Shown: positions 8,588 through 16,901 of the stretch, piece by piece | Layout: each line of letters begins with the position of its first letter | How positions within the stretch are numbered: the first letter of the stretch is position 1 | Assembly: GCF_004342685.1 (NCBI RefSeq) | Contig: NZ_SMBZ01000003.1 | Span: forward strand, 62,001-126,000 | DNA length: 64,000 bases | Origin: Sphingobacterium alimentarium | GTDB taxonomy: Bacteria; Bacteroidota; Bacteroidia; Sphingobacteriales; Sphingobacteriaceae | Direction: 5' to 3' | The notes under the pieces: model-generated | Database searches by the model: none | Told to the model about the DNA's origin: nothing | Seen by the model: the letters and a program-made list of their open reading frames with translations, nothing else | Translations under genes and position numbers: made by a program

Positions 8588-8989
8588 ATGTCAAAAATAA
8601 TTATTGCCTCGGCACTTTTGTTGAACGAGCAAAAAGACTTATTGGTCGTTAGAAAACATAATTCCAAATTCTATATGCTTCCAGGAGGAAAAGTGGAACA
8701 TCAAGAGAGTCACCTTCAAACATTGATCCGCGAATTACAGGAGGAACTTGGGCTTCAATTTGACGCGACGGATTTTAACTATTTGGGTCAGCACGAAACT
8801 ACTGCTGTTAATGAAAAAGATACAGTGGTGCAGGGTAATATCTTTCTGCTCAATAAGACTTTAAGAAATTTGCCCACTGCACATGCGGAATTAGCAGAAG
8901 TACGCTTTATTTCTAAATCCGAGCATCAAAACTTTCAATTAGCGCATCTTCTCAAAGAATTTGCCCTACCAATATGGATGGATTTATAA
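8588..8989 (+). CDS. Nudix hydrolase
   Basis: The complete Nudix box (G-x5-E-x7-REUxEExGU) sits at residues 34-56 and includes RELQEELGL. The protein is 133 residues, a single Nudix domain. It would cleave a nucleoside diphosphate linked to some moiety, in the cytoplasm; the opening IIIASALLLNEQKDLLVVRK resembles MutT/ADP-ribose-type enzymes but the substrate is undetermined. I chose the ATG at 8588, just after the ThuA stop; a longer frame from 8459 overlaps ThuA and adds no domain content. Confidence 0.88.
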   Translation: MSKIIIASALLLNEQKDLLVVRKHNSKFYMLPGGKVEHQESHLQTLIRELQEELGLQFDATDFNYLGQHETTAVNEKDTVVQGNIFLLNKTLRNLPTAHAELAEVRFISKSEHQNFQLAHLLKEFALPIWMDL

Positions 8990-9185
8990 TCAATTATTAT
9001 CAATATATTACACAAATCCTTGATTTTAAGATCAATTACATGTAGCCTTTTCGCTACAAGTTAAACTATTAACATAAATGTATTAAATTGTTTTAGCGAG
9101 AAAACATTATACTTGTATAAGGAATAGATATGATAAATGTAATTGGGTTCGAGTATAAACACACTAACTATTTATTTATACGAGT

Positions 9186-9217
9186 AATAGTTCTTCAGCG
9201 AAAAGCGGAAGAGCTAT
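9186..9217. terminator. Hairpin, probable terminator
   Basis: AATAGTTCTTC pairs with GAAGAGCTATT (one G-T wobble) around an AGCGAAAAGCG-type loop, followed by TCATTTTT. It lies between the Nudix gene and the converging lipocalin gene. The rest of the 250-base gap holds one small hairpin (TGTAGC/GCTACA near 9040) and nothing else recognisable. Confidence 0.5.
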
Positions 9218-9239
9218 TTCATTTTTAAAACAAAGTGAT

Positions 9240-9794
9240 TTATATATGTGGATTCTGCATATTATGATCTACCCAAATAAGATCATTTGTATCGTAGCCA
9301 GCATTTTTCGCTATTTCCAAATATTCCTTTTTGACTGATTCAGGAATAGTCTGTTCGCGTGATAATATCCATAGGTAATCATGATTCTTACCAGCAATCA
9401 AGACATACTTATAATCCTTATCAATAGCAATTACATTATATCCGGAATAAAAAGGTCCAAAGAATGAAACCTTCAATGCGCCCTCGGTAGGAGATCCTCT
9501 GAATTTAGCTTTCCCTTCACGTTTTTTCCAAGTCTCTTTGACATAGTTATATCCAGAATTCAGGACCTTAATATCCCCATTATCTTTTAAGGAATATTGC
9601 GCTGCAGTATTGTTCATATTACGCTCGTGTTTGAAATCAATTCTTGCGATTTCGTACCAAGTACCCATATATTTTTGCGCATCAAAATTGGTTACTACGC
9701 GCGCTTCTTTTGGAATGGATTGACAGGAGGCAGACAATAACAAAATTGCAGTGGCCACTAAAATTGAATAGTATGGTTTAATTCTCATCATCAT
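9240..9794 (-). CDS. blc: Outer-membrane lipoprotein lipocalin (Blc family)
   Basis: A lipoprotein signal ends in LLLSASC, with Cys24 as the lipidated residue. The lipocalin signature GTWYEIARID follows, then SFFGPFYSGYNVIAID and the late YLWILSREQTIPE segment that is diagnostic of bacterial Blc/apolipoprotein-D-like lipocalins. It would sit on an outer-membrane leaflet and bind fatty acids or lysophospholipids, a role linked to membrane stress. Three consecutive ATGs (9794, 9791, 9788) make the exact start ambiguous. It is monocistronic. Confidence 0.92.
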   Translation of the reverse strand: MMMRIKPYYSILVATAILLLSASCQSIPKEARVVTNFDAQKYMGTWYEIARIDFKHERNMNNTAAQYSLKDNGDIKVLNSGYNYVKETWKKREGKAKFRGSPTEGALKVSFFGPFYSGYNVIAIDKDYKYVLIAGKNHDYLWILSREQTIPESVKKEYLEIAKNAGYDTNDLIWVDHNMQNPHI

Positions 9795-9932
9795 GTTTTT
9801 ATCGTTTAACAGTTGCTTTAGGATAAAAGTTGTGTATCTGCTGCGAAAAAAGCATAAATAAGTACGGGAAACGGAGCGTGTGATTGGGATTTATGCATAA
9901 GTTTTTTTAAATTGGAACTATAAACTTGTATT

Positions 9933-11216
9933 ATGGATCGCAAAAATTTCTTAAAAGCTGGCGCTTTGCTGGCTTCCACTGCCTTGTATTCAAACTTAAA
10001 CGCTTCAATATTTAACGACAAAAAGATTAGGGTAGGGCTAATTGGTGTAAATGGTATGGGATGGTCTAATCTACAGGCTATGCTGAAACTCAAAGAGGTA
10101 GAATGTACAGCGCTGTGTGATGTGGATAATAACGTACTGGAAAAACGTAAGTCCGAATTGGCCGCCAAAAATATACAGGTCAAGACTTATCATGACCATA
10201 CGAAAATGCTAAATGATAATATCGTCGACGCTGTGATAATAGGTACACCTGACCATTGGCATTGTATACAATTTGTCGATGCTATTAAGGCCGGCAAACA
10301 CGTGTATGTCGAAAAACCAATTGGAAATTCTATTGTTGAATGTCAAACCATGCTCGCTGCCGCTCAGAAGAGCAATTGTATAGTTCAGGTAGGGCAATGG
10401 CAACGTAGTCAGCAACATTTTCGAGACGCTATGGATTATGTACATTCAGGCAAATTGGGCAAAATCCGACTCGCCAAAGCATGGTCGTATGTAGGCTGGA
10501 AAAAACCGATTATTATTCAACCCGATAGTCCCGTACCCAATGGTGTCGATTATGAAAGATGGTTGGGGCCGGCTCCAAAAAGAAATTTTAATATCAACAG
10601 GTTCCATTTTGAGTTCAGATGGTTTTGGGACTATGCAGGCGGGCTCATGACAGATTGGGGTGTGCATTTGCTTGATTTTGCATTGCTCGGTATGAAAGCA
10701 GATTTCCCGAAATCTATTGTTGCTTCGGGCGGCCTATATGCAGACCCGAATACAGCCGCGGAAACACCGGATACCATGACTGCAATGTATGAATTTGGCG
10801 ATTTCAATATTCAGTGGGAGCAAGCATTGGGTATTGCTTCAGGAATCTATGGAAGAGATCACGGTGTGGCATTTATAGGCAATAATGGTACTTTGGTCGT
10901 GAATCGTGGCGGCTGGGAAGTAATCCCGGATGACAAGAGGGTAGAAGCTGTTCCTCTTCAAAAACCTAAAGACAATGGTTTAGAACGCCATATGGAAAAT
11001 TTTGTGCAAGGAATATTACGAAAAGATAAGAGTAATCTGCATGCACCAATTGAGGTAGGAAGTCATGTAGCAGTAGTATCGCAAATGGGCAATATCGCTT
11101 ATCGTGTCGGCAAAAAAATCTATTGGGACAAAGCCAAAGGCAGGTTTACCGATGAGGATGCTAATACATACTTAGCGGCTAAATACCACAACGGTTATTC
11201 AATTCCGAAAGTATAA
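9933..11216 (+). CDS. Gfo/Idh/MocA family oxidoreductase, exported
   Basis: After an N-terminal hydrophobic leader (FLKAGALLASTALYS, preceded by DRKN rather than a twin arginine) comes a Rossmann domain, RVGLIGVNGMGWSNL, then VIIGTPDHWHC and the family's catalytic EKP motif in HVYVEKPIGNS. The C-terminal half is the Gfo/Idh/MocA alpha/beta domain with FRWFWDYAGGLMTDWGVHLLD, typical of Bacteroidota sugar dehydrogenases or glycosidase-like members that use tightly bound NAD. It likely acts on a sugar in the periplasm, substrate unknown. Monocistronic, ending in a terminator at 11239. Confidence 0.88.
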   Translation: MDRKNFLKAGALLASTALYSNLNASIFNDKKIRVGLIGVNGMGWSNLQAMLKLKEVECTALCDVDNNVLEKRKSELAAKNIQVKTYHDHTKMLNDNIVDAVIIGTPDHWHCIQFVDAIKAGKHVYVEKPIGNSIVECQTMLAAAQKSNCIVQVGQWQRSQQHFRDAMDYVHSGKLGKIRLAKAWSYVGWKKPIIIQPDSPVPNGVDYERWLGPAPKRNFNINRFHFEFRWFWDYAGGLMTDWGVHLLDFALLGMKADFPKSIVASGGLYADPNTAAETPDTMTAMYEFGDFNIQWEQALGIASGIYGRDHGVAFIGNNGTLVVNRGGWEVIPDDKRVEAVPLQKPKDNGLERHMENFVQGILRKDKSNLHAPIEVGSHVAVVSQMGNIAYRVGKKIYWDKAKGRFTDEDANTYLAAKYHNGYSIPKV

Positions 11217-11238
11217 ATCAAAAGTGTTGTTAAAAATA

Positions 11239-11267
11239 AAAGGGAATTCTAAACGAATTTCCTTTTA
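11239..11267 (+). terminator. Intrinsic terminator
   Basis: AAAAGGGAATTC pairs with GAATTTCCTTTT (one G-T wobble), loop TAAAC, followed by ATTTTTTT. It ends the oxidoreductase transcript. Confidence 0.75.
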
Positions 11268-11382
11268 TTTTTTTGCTTTCAATTACAATAAAAATACTCA
11301 TCAATTTTTCCCGATCTGTTTTGCAGTCTCCAGTCCTAAGCATACATATTAAGTAAACTAATATGATAAATACACGCAGCAC

Positions 11383-11567
11383 GCATTTTTTCAGAATATA
11401 GGCATTTATCATGCTAGCAATATGGTGGCTGAGGTATTGAATTGATTATTGAAGGCAAATTATCCATTAATCAACTTGCATTTGAAGTTGGGTACAACAG
11501 TATTGCAGCTTATTCAAATGCTTTCCAGCATTTAACCAATAAACGCCCAACAGATTATAAGGTATAG
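11383..11567 (+). pseudogene. Remnant of an AraC-family regulator gene (C-terminal HTH)
   Basis: The 510-base gap between the oxidoreductase and the CDF transporter holds a decayed AraC-type HTH. One frame reads AFFQNIGIYHASNMVAEVLN and then stops; the next frame, from 11442, reads LIIEGKLSINQLAFEVGYNS and continues through AAYSNAFQHLTNKRPTDYKV to a stop at 11565-11567. Joined, these match the last ~60 residues of AraC proteins, including the second helix-turn-helix and the KRPTDY signature. A one-base frameshift near 11440 breaks the frame and the ligand-binding part is gone. No further gene is seen from 11568 to 11727. Confidence 0.7.
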
Positions 11568-11727
11568 TTTAAAACATAATATACTTGTCTTATAATTTAT
11601 ATTATGTTAAATAGATAATTTTTGTGTACTTCTTTCTCTGTCATTTACCTTGTATTTTCTAATGTTTAAAACTTTAAATGGTATATTCATATAATAATGG
11701 TTTATTTTGTGCTGTAAATAATTCAAC

Positions 11728-12633
11728 ATGTCCACACCGCAATCACAAAAAGCAAAAAAAACAATTTACTTTAGTATCCTAGGAAGTTTTGGATTGGCAG
11801 CTGTCAAATGGTTTGCGGGATTTTTTGGAAATTCATTTGCATTAATTGCCGACGCTATTGAATCAACATCTGATATTTTTGCTTCAATACTGGTGCTTTT
11901 AGGAATAAAATATTCGGAGCGCCCAGCAGACAAAACTCACCCCTATGGACACGGTCGAATTGAGCCGTTGATTACCTTTATCGTTGTTATTTTTCTAGTT
12001 ATATCAGCGACTATAATTGCGCACACGAGTATCATTAATATACAGACGCCGCACGATCTTCCAAAACCTTGGACACTAATTGTCTTAGGACTGATAATTA
12101 TTTGGAAGGAAATTAGTTATCAAGTAGTTATGCGCCGCGCTAAATTACTAAATAGCAGTTCATTAAAAGCTGATGCTTGGCATCATCGGAGTGATGCTAT
12201 TACCTCTATCGCTGCTTTCATAGGTATTTCTATGGCTTTATTGCTTGGTGATGGCTATCAAAGCGCAGACGATTGGGCTGCCCTATTTGCTTCTGTATTT
12301 ATATTATATAACTGTTACCGTATATTCCGACCTGCACTTGGAGAAATTATGGATGAACATTTATACGAAGAAATGGTTGATTTGATTAAGGAAAAATCAC
12401 TTGATGTTAAAGGAATTATGGATACAGAAAAGTGTTTTGTTCGTAAAAATGGTATGTTTTTTCTGGTTGATATACATGCGATTGTGCCAGCAGAATTTAA
12501 CGTCAAAGAAGGTCACGATATTGCACATCGCCTAAAAGACTATTTGATTGAGCAAATGCCCGAAATATCCAATGTATTTGTACATATCGAGCCTTTCAAT
12601 ACGCAAGTGTATGAAACGCGTACTAACGACTAG
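11728..12633 (+). CDS. Cation diffusion facilitator (CDF) family transporter
   Basis: The 301-residue protein has the CDF layout: hydrophobic segments in the first ~210 residues, with metal-site residues in ALIADAIESTSDIF and KADAWHHRSDAIT, the HPYGHGRIEP signature between segments, and a C-terminal cytoplasmic domain ending in VFVHIEPF. CDF proteins export divalent metals (Zn, Fe, Mn, Co) using proton antiport across the inner membrane; the metal is not clear, since the sites show the D/H mix of Zn/Fe types. The stop overlaps that of the converging desulfhydrase gene by four bases. Confidence 0.92.
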   Translation: MSTPQSQKAKKTIYFSILGSFGLAAVKWFAGFFGNSFALIADAIESTSDIFASILVLLGIKYSERPADKTHPYGHGRIEPLITFIVVIFLVISATIIAHTSIINIQTPHDLPKPWTLIVLGLIIIWKEISYQVVMRRAKLLNSSSLKADAWHHRSDAITSIAAFIGISMALLLGDGYQSADDWAALFASVFILYNCYRIFRPALGEIMDEHLYEEMVDLIKEKSLDVKGIMDTEKCFVRKNGMFFLVDIHAIVPAEFNVKEGHDIAHRLKDYLIEQMPEISNVFVHIEPFNTQVYETRTND

Positions 12634-13634
12634 CGTTTAAAATACTGTTCGTATGCAAAAATGCCGGCTGTGCCACCGGTGTGAATATACAACACCTTCT
12701 CTCCTTTTTTGATCACGTTATTTTGGATATCATTTAGGATTCCTGCAAAAGCCTTGGAAGTATATACGGGATCCAAAAATATTCCTTCATACTTGGCTAA
12801 GAATTTAATCGTGTCAATATGAAAATCTGATGGAATACCATATGCCTCGCCACTATATTCATTAGTGATATGCACATCGGTTTCCGTTAGGATCGATTTA
12901 TCTGCACAAAGCAATAAACATTCATTCGCTATTTTTAAGGTATGTGCTGCCAATTGTCCTTGATCCGGTTCGACATTATACGCTTTGACAGTAGTTTTGC
13001 TGCTTGACAAAGCGTTCCCTACTATCAGCCCGGCATGCGTACCTCCAGAGCCTGACGCGGTCGTGATGTAATCGAATTTAACGCCCAATTCTATTTGCTG
13101 CTTCACGATTTCAAAGTAACAGTCTACGTACCCCAATGTACCCAATGCATTGGATCCGCCGATCGGAATAATGTAAGCCTTCCCTCCTGCATTACCTATT
13201 TCTTGGCTACGAACATTCATCGCTTGGTATGCGCTATCGTTGTCCAGAACATCATGGATAACAGCATCCACTATATTGTTCAAAATAATATTTCCATTGG
13301 AAAAATAGGTATCATTAGTCATGGGTACAGACTTCTTCAAGAAGAGCTCAAGTTCAAATCCCTGCATTTTGGCTGTAATAGCGGTCATGCGCGCATGATT
13401 AGACTGTACAGCACCTACCGTAAAGACATGTGTCGCTTTCTGCTTCTTAGCTTCACCCAGCAAATACTCTAATTTTCGAAGCTTGTTGCCCCCTAATCCT
13501 ATGGCGAATAAATCATCGCGTTTGATGTATATATCAACCCCAAGGATAGCGCTTATTTTCTTTAAGTGATAAATTGCTGATGGCTGATCAATGAGTTTTA
13601 TTTTTGGATATTTTTTTAAATCAATAGTATGCAT
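12630..13634 (-). CDS. PLP-dependent D-cysteine desulfhydrase / ACC deaminase family enzyme
   Basis: A 334-residue fold-type II PLP enzyme. The PLP lysine is in LGGNKLRKLEYL, the substrate-site motif is GAVQSNHARMTA, and a phosphate-binding loop lies in SGSGGTHAG. These features are shared by D-cysteine desulfhydrase (DcyD), L-cysteate sulfo-lyase and ACC deaminase. The family member cannot be fixed by eye; D-cysteine desulfhydrase is most likely for this lineage. It would release ammonia and pyruvate (plus sulfide) from its substrate in the cytoplasm. Monocistronic, converging with the CDF gene. Confidence 0.85.
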   Translation of the reverse strand: MHTIDLKKYPKIKLIDQPSAIYHLKKISAILGVDIYIKRDDLFAIGLGGNKLRKLEYLLGEAKKQKATHVFTVGAVQSNHARMTAITAKMQGFELELFLKKSVPMTNDTYFSNGNIILNNIVDAVIHDVLDNDSAYQAMNVRSQEIGNAGGKAYIIPIGGSNALGTLGYVDCYFEIVKQQIELGVKFDYITTASGSGGTHAGLIVGNALSSSKTTVKAYNVEPDQGQLAAHTLKIANECLLLCADKSILTETDVHITNEYSGEAYGIPSDFHIDTIKFLAKYEGIFLDPVYTSKAFAGILNDIQNNVIKKGEKVLYIHTGGTAGIFAYEQYFKR

Positions 13635-13819
13635 AGCTCAATTTTGAAATTTCAAATTAGTCATTTATTTATAATTACCAACTTTTTATCCAAAAAATTG
13701 ATTTCGCAATCAATTCTTCATTTTCGGTTAAATAATACAAATTATTTCCTTAAAAACGGCTATTTTATTGTATATTTGGTAAAGTTCAAAACAAAATAAT
13801 ATCATTTTATCAATAGAAA

Positions 13820-15151
13820 ATGCTAAATCTTAAAAGTTTTATTGATTACGTAGAAAGTCAAAATCCTCACGAGCCCGAATTTTTACAAGCGGTAACTGAA
13901 GTAGTAGAAGACCTTATCCCCTACATCAACGAACATCATCCCGAATATGCCGATCTCAAAATTTTGGAACGCCTAGTAGAACCTGAGCGCGTAGTTTCCT
14001 TTCGCGTAGCGTGGCTGGATGATAATAACAAGGTTCAGGTCAACAAAGGGTACCGTGTGCAGATGAATAGCGCTATTGGTCCATACAAAGGAGGCTTGCG
14101 CTTCTCACCTACAGTAAATCTCAGTATTCTTAAGTTTTTAGCATTTGAGCAAGTTTTCAAAAACGCTTTAACCAGTCTTCCAATCGGTGGCGGGAAAGGT
14201 GGATCTAACTTTGACCCTAAAGGTAAGTCAGACAACGAAATTATGCGATTTTGTCAAGCCTTCATGACTGAACTATACAGACATATCGGATCAGAGACGG
14301 ACGTTCCTGCTGGTGATATAGGCGTAGGTGGCCGTGAGATCGGCTATTTATTTGGACAATATAAACGTATACAGAACAATTTCACGGGTGTATTGACCGG
14401 CAAAGGTGTGCATTGGGGCGGTTCATATATTCGTCCAGAGGCTACAGGCTACGGATTACTATATTTTGTGCAAAACATTTTCGAAAACAACTGCGATTCC
14501 TTAGAAGGCAAAGTGATAACCATTTCTGGCGCAGGAAATGTAGCATTCTATGCTGCAGAAAAAGCGTTGTTATTTGGTGCTAAAGTAGTGACCTTGTCCA
14601 ATAGTACTGGAACCATATATGACCAAGATGGCTTTTCTCGTGAAAAACTGACACACATCGCCAAACTGGGTAGAAATCTTGCTGATTACGTAGAAAAATA
14701 TCCTGCCGCAACATTCCACCCTAGACAAAAGCCATGGCAATTTGCATGCGACATTGCCTTACCTTGTGCTACGCAAAACGAATTAGACGAAGACGATGCT
14801 ACCACTTTGGTTCAAAATGGATGTATCTGTGTCGCTGAAGGAGCGAATATGCCTTCCACTGCTGAAGCGATTAAAGTATTTCACGACGCTAAAATAGCTT
14901 TCGCCCCAGGTAAAGCCGCAAATGCGGGTGGTGTTGCTGTCTCAGGATTGGAAATGTCACAAAACTCCATCGGCCAACAGTGGTCTACAAGTAAAGTCGA
15001 CGATAGGTTGAAGAACATTATGAATAATATCTACAAAACCTGTTTGCGCTACGGCAAAGAATCGGACGGTTATATTAATTATCTAAAAGGTGCAAACCTA
15101 GGTGGATTCATTAAGGTAGCCGAAGCTATGAAAGCACAGGGTGTTCTCTAA
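13820..15151 (+). CDS. gdhA: Glutamate dehydrogenase (NADP-specific type)
   Basis: The 443-residue length and sequence fit the hexameric NADP type. The catalytic lysine region is LPIGGGKGGSNFDPKGKSD, the catalytic aspartate is in DVPAGDIGVGGREIGYL, and the Rossmann loop is ISGAGNVAFYAAE, followed by Ser-rich residues suited to NADP. It aminates 2-oxoglutarate to glutamate during ammonium assimilation. A TATATTTG box at 13771-13778 may be its -7 element, giving a 40-base leader. It ends in an intrinsic terminator at 15188 and is monocistronic. Confidence 0.95.
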   Translation: MLNLKSFIDYVESQNPHEPEFLQAVTEVVEDLIPYINEHHPEYADLKILERLVEPERVVSFRVAWLDDNNKVQVNKGYRVQMNSAIGPYKGGLRFSPTVNLSILKFLAFEQVFKNALTSLPIGGGKGGSNFDPKGKSDNEIMRFCQAFMTELYRHIGSETDVPAGDIGVGGREIGYLFGQYKRIQNNFTGVLTGKGVHWGGSYIRPEATGYGLLYFVQNIFENNCDSLEGKVITISGAGNVAFYAAEKALLFGAKVVTLSNSTGTIYDQDGFSREKLTHIAKLGRNLADYVEKYPAATFHPRQKPWQFACDIALPCATQNELDEDDATTLVQNGCICVAEGANMPSTAEAIKVFHDAKIAFAPGKAANAGGVAVSGLEMSQNSIGQQWSTSKVDDRLKNIMNNIYKTCLRYGKESDGYINYLKGANLGGFIKVAEAMKAQGVL

Positions 15152-15187
15152 AATAAAACATATTCGCTAATTAAATAATTTGGTTGT

Positions 15188-15214
15188 AAACGGCTATTCA
15201 TTGACTAGCCGTTT
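15188..15214 (+). terminator. Intrinsic terminator of gdhA
   Basis: AAACGGCTA pairs with TAGCCGTTT around TTCATTGAC and is followed by TATTTTT. Confidence 0.85.
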
Positions 15215-15285
15215 TATTTTTGTGCTTAGCTAGCGGAATAAGATTTTATATCTTTACTTTGCAGAATAACAATAGATATAGTTGC

Positions 15286-15531
15286 ATGAGAACATTAGCA
15301 GAACTTCCACATCCAGAATGCAAAATCACCCTATTTGGGATGAACCAAAAGTACATTATCAAATTTGAACAAGGTAATTTGGAGCAAACCTACAAAATAG
15401 CAGAGGCAGATATTCTTAATGGTGTGAACGGTGTATTCGAATTATTAGATGAAGATTTCATGAATAAGGTGCTGGAGAATTTTAACAATATGCGCTCCTC
15501 TTTTATCGAAACATACAATAAATATAATTAA
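15286..15531 (+). CDS. Small conserved-looking hypothetical protein, 81 aa
   Basis: An 81-residue acidic protein without signal or membrane segment, starting MRTLAELPHPECKITLFGMN. Its pattern (short beta-hairpin KYIIKFEQGNLEQTYKI, then helical VLENFNNMRSSFIETYN) suggests one small folded domain; I do not recognise a family. The ATG at 15286 is preferred over an upstream start at 15220, which lies within the gdhA terminator tail. A TATCTTTA sequence at 15249 may be a weak -7 box. A very strong hairpin follows at 15588. Confidence 0.65.
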   Translation: MRTLAELPHPECKITLFGMNQKYIIKFEQGNLEQTYKIAEADILNGVNGVFELLDEDFMNKVLENFNNMRSSFIETYNKYN

Positions 15532-15587
15532 ACAAACGCATTACATTATCGACATAAACACCTAATAAATAACAAATTAAAAACATC

Positions 15588-15626
15588 AAAGCGTCAATAC
15601 CAAATTTAATTTGGTATTGACGCTTT
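15588..15626. terminator. Very long perfect hairpin between two genes
   Basis: An uninterrupted 18-bp stem (AAAGCGTCAATACCAAAT with its exact complement) closes on a 3-base loop TTA. It lies between the 81-residue protein gene and the converging sirtuin gene. It probably terminates transcription from the left, although the T-run after it is short (TTTT then ACA). Confidence 0.7.
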
Positions 15627-15707
15627 TACATTTACATCAGACTGATTTTTAATTAAACAAACTTATTATATTATCCTTTATAAAAATAAGCTTTACAGAC
15701 ACTTATA

Positions 15708-16406
15708 CTAAGTAGCAAAATTTTGTTCTGCGAATTGCTGGACCCAAATTGGAAGGATTTTCGCAGCCGTGCCATCAATTAATTCAACAGCAGAATTAAC
15801 ATGCATTTGATTCGCATTAGGGTCGATCAATATAAATTTACAACCTGATGGAACCTCATATATTAAGTTGGCCGCCGGGTACACTTGCAGTGATGTCCCC
15901 ACCACCAGCAGAATGTCGGCATCTTGTACAATGCTAATTGCTTTTTCCATATTGGGCACTGGTTCACCGAACCATACCACATGAGGACGTAAAGCATACC
16001 CCCGTTCACATTTATGACTTTCGGTCAATTCATCGCCTTCAATTGGGTATACCAAATCGGGATATCGAGAAGACTGTGCCTTCATGATTTCCCCGTGCAG
16101 ATGTAGGATATTCTTACTGCCCGCTCGTTCATGTAGATCGTCAATATTTTGAGTGATAATATGGACGTTGGCATATTTCTCTAACTCTACCAAAGCAAGG
16201 TGTCCCGCATTGGGCTGCGCTTGACGGCATGCAGCCCTACGTAAATTATAGAATCGCTGCACGGTTACCGAATCACGATGCCATGCTTCCGGCGTAGCCA
16301 CATCTTCTACACGATGACCTTCCCACAAACCATCCGTTCCTCGGAAAGTTCGCAATCCACTTTCGGCAGATATACCTGCCCCTGTCAGTACAACTATTTT
16401 TTTCAT
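15708..16406 (-). CDS. cobB: NAD-dependent protein deacylase (sirtuin, SIRT5/CobB-like)
   Basis: Sir2 fold: VVLTGAGISAESGLRTFRG (NAD binding) at the N-terminus, TQNIDDLHERAG, and the catalytic histidine in LHLHGEI. The FYNLRR motif near residues 52-57 has the Tyr-x2-Arg pair that binds succinyl/malonyl groups in class III sirtuins, so desuccinylase activity is likely. Only one cysteine (KCERG) is present where four normally bind zinc. I chose the ATG at 16406, directly before KKIVVLTGAG; the longer frame to 16430 would lie in a hairpin. It acts on acyl-lysines in the cytoplasm. Confidence 0.9.
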   Translation of the reverse strand: MKKIVVLTGAGISAESGLRTFRGTDGLWEGHRVEDVATPEAWHRDSVTVQRFYNLRRAACRQAQPNAGHLALVELEKYANVHIITQNIDDLHERAGSKNILHLHGEIMKAQSSRYPDLVYPIEGDELTESHKCERGYALRPHVVWFGEPVPNMEKAISIVQDADILLVVGTSLQVYPAANLIYEVPSGCKFILIDPNANQMHVNSAVELIDGTAAKILPIWVQQFAEQNFAT

Positions 16407-16419
16407 TTGTATTTCACTA

Positions 16420-16455
16420 AAAATGGCCAAAAATTACTGAATTTTTGACCATTTT
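16420..16455 (-). terminator. Hairpin between the DUF2892 gene and the sirtuin gene
   Basis: A 16-bp stem, AAAATGGCCAAAAATT against AATTTTTGACCATTTT with one mismatch/wobble, has a 4-base loop ACTG. It probably terminates the small membrane-protein transcript and also covers the region upstream of the sirtuin ATG. Confidence 0.6.
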
Positions 16456-16477
16456 ACTATTCGATTGTTTGGTGTAA

Positions 16478-16780
16478 TTATTTTACAAAATACTTGTGCT
16501 CTATTACCGTGACTTCCTCTCTCTCATTGGTGAGCTGTTCGACAGCAGCTTTAATAGTACATTTCCCGGTAATACCTCTATAGACCAAAGCACCTCCTAA
16601 GCCAACACCCGATATTGCGGTGAAAGGATTTTTTAAGATCTGCTTCACACCTATCGAAAGTATTAATCCTCCAGCAATGACCGAAAGAATACGTTCTGAA
16701 GTACCGACGTTTCCATCTACACAGTCATTATCTAATTTTCTTTTCACCTTATCTATAGCGTAATTAATTAGTGTGTTCAT
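16478..16780 (-). CDS. Small membrane protein, YgaP/DUF2892 type
   Basis: A 100-residue protein with the DUF2892 (YgaP transmembrane) pattern: a short soluble stretch with NVGTSERILSVIAGG, two hydrophobic helices (LSVIAGGLILSIGVK and FTAISGVGLGGALVYRG), then ITGKCTIKAAV. The family sits in the inner membrane and is often joined to rhodanese or cyclase/dehydrase domains; this one is free-standing. The function is not known. It stands alone between two hairpins. Confidence 0.8.
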   Translation of the reverse strand: MNTLINYAIDKVKRKLDNDCVDGNVGTSERILSVIAGGLILSIGVKQILKNPFTAISGVGLGGALVYRGITGKCTIKAAVEQLTNEREEVTVIEHKYFVK

Positions 16781-16901
16781 ATATCTTATTGTTTAATAGT
16801 AGTACATGATAAACAGCCTGAAAGGATATTTTGTTTGCTAGTTATTAATAAATTTTGATAAATTGTTTCGTGAAAATTATTTAACACCATATTTTGTGAC
16901 T

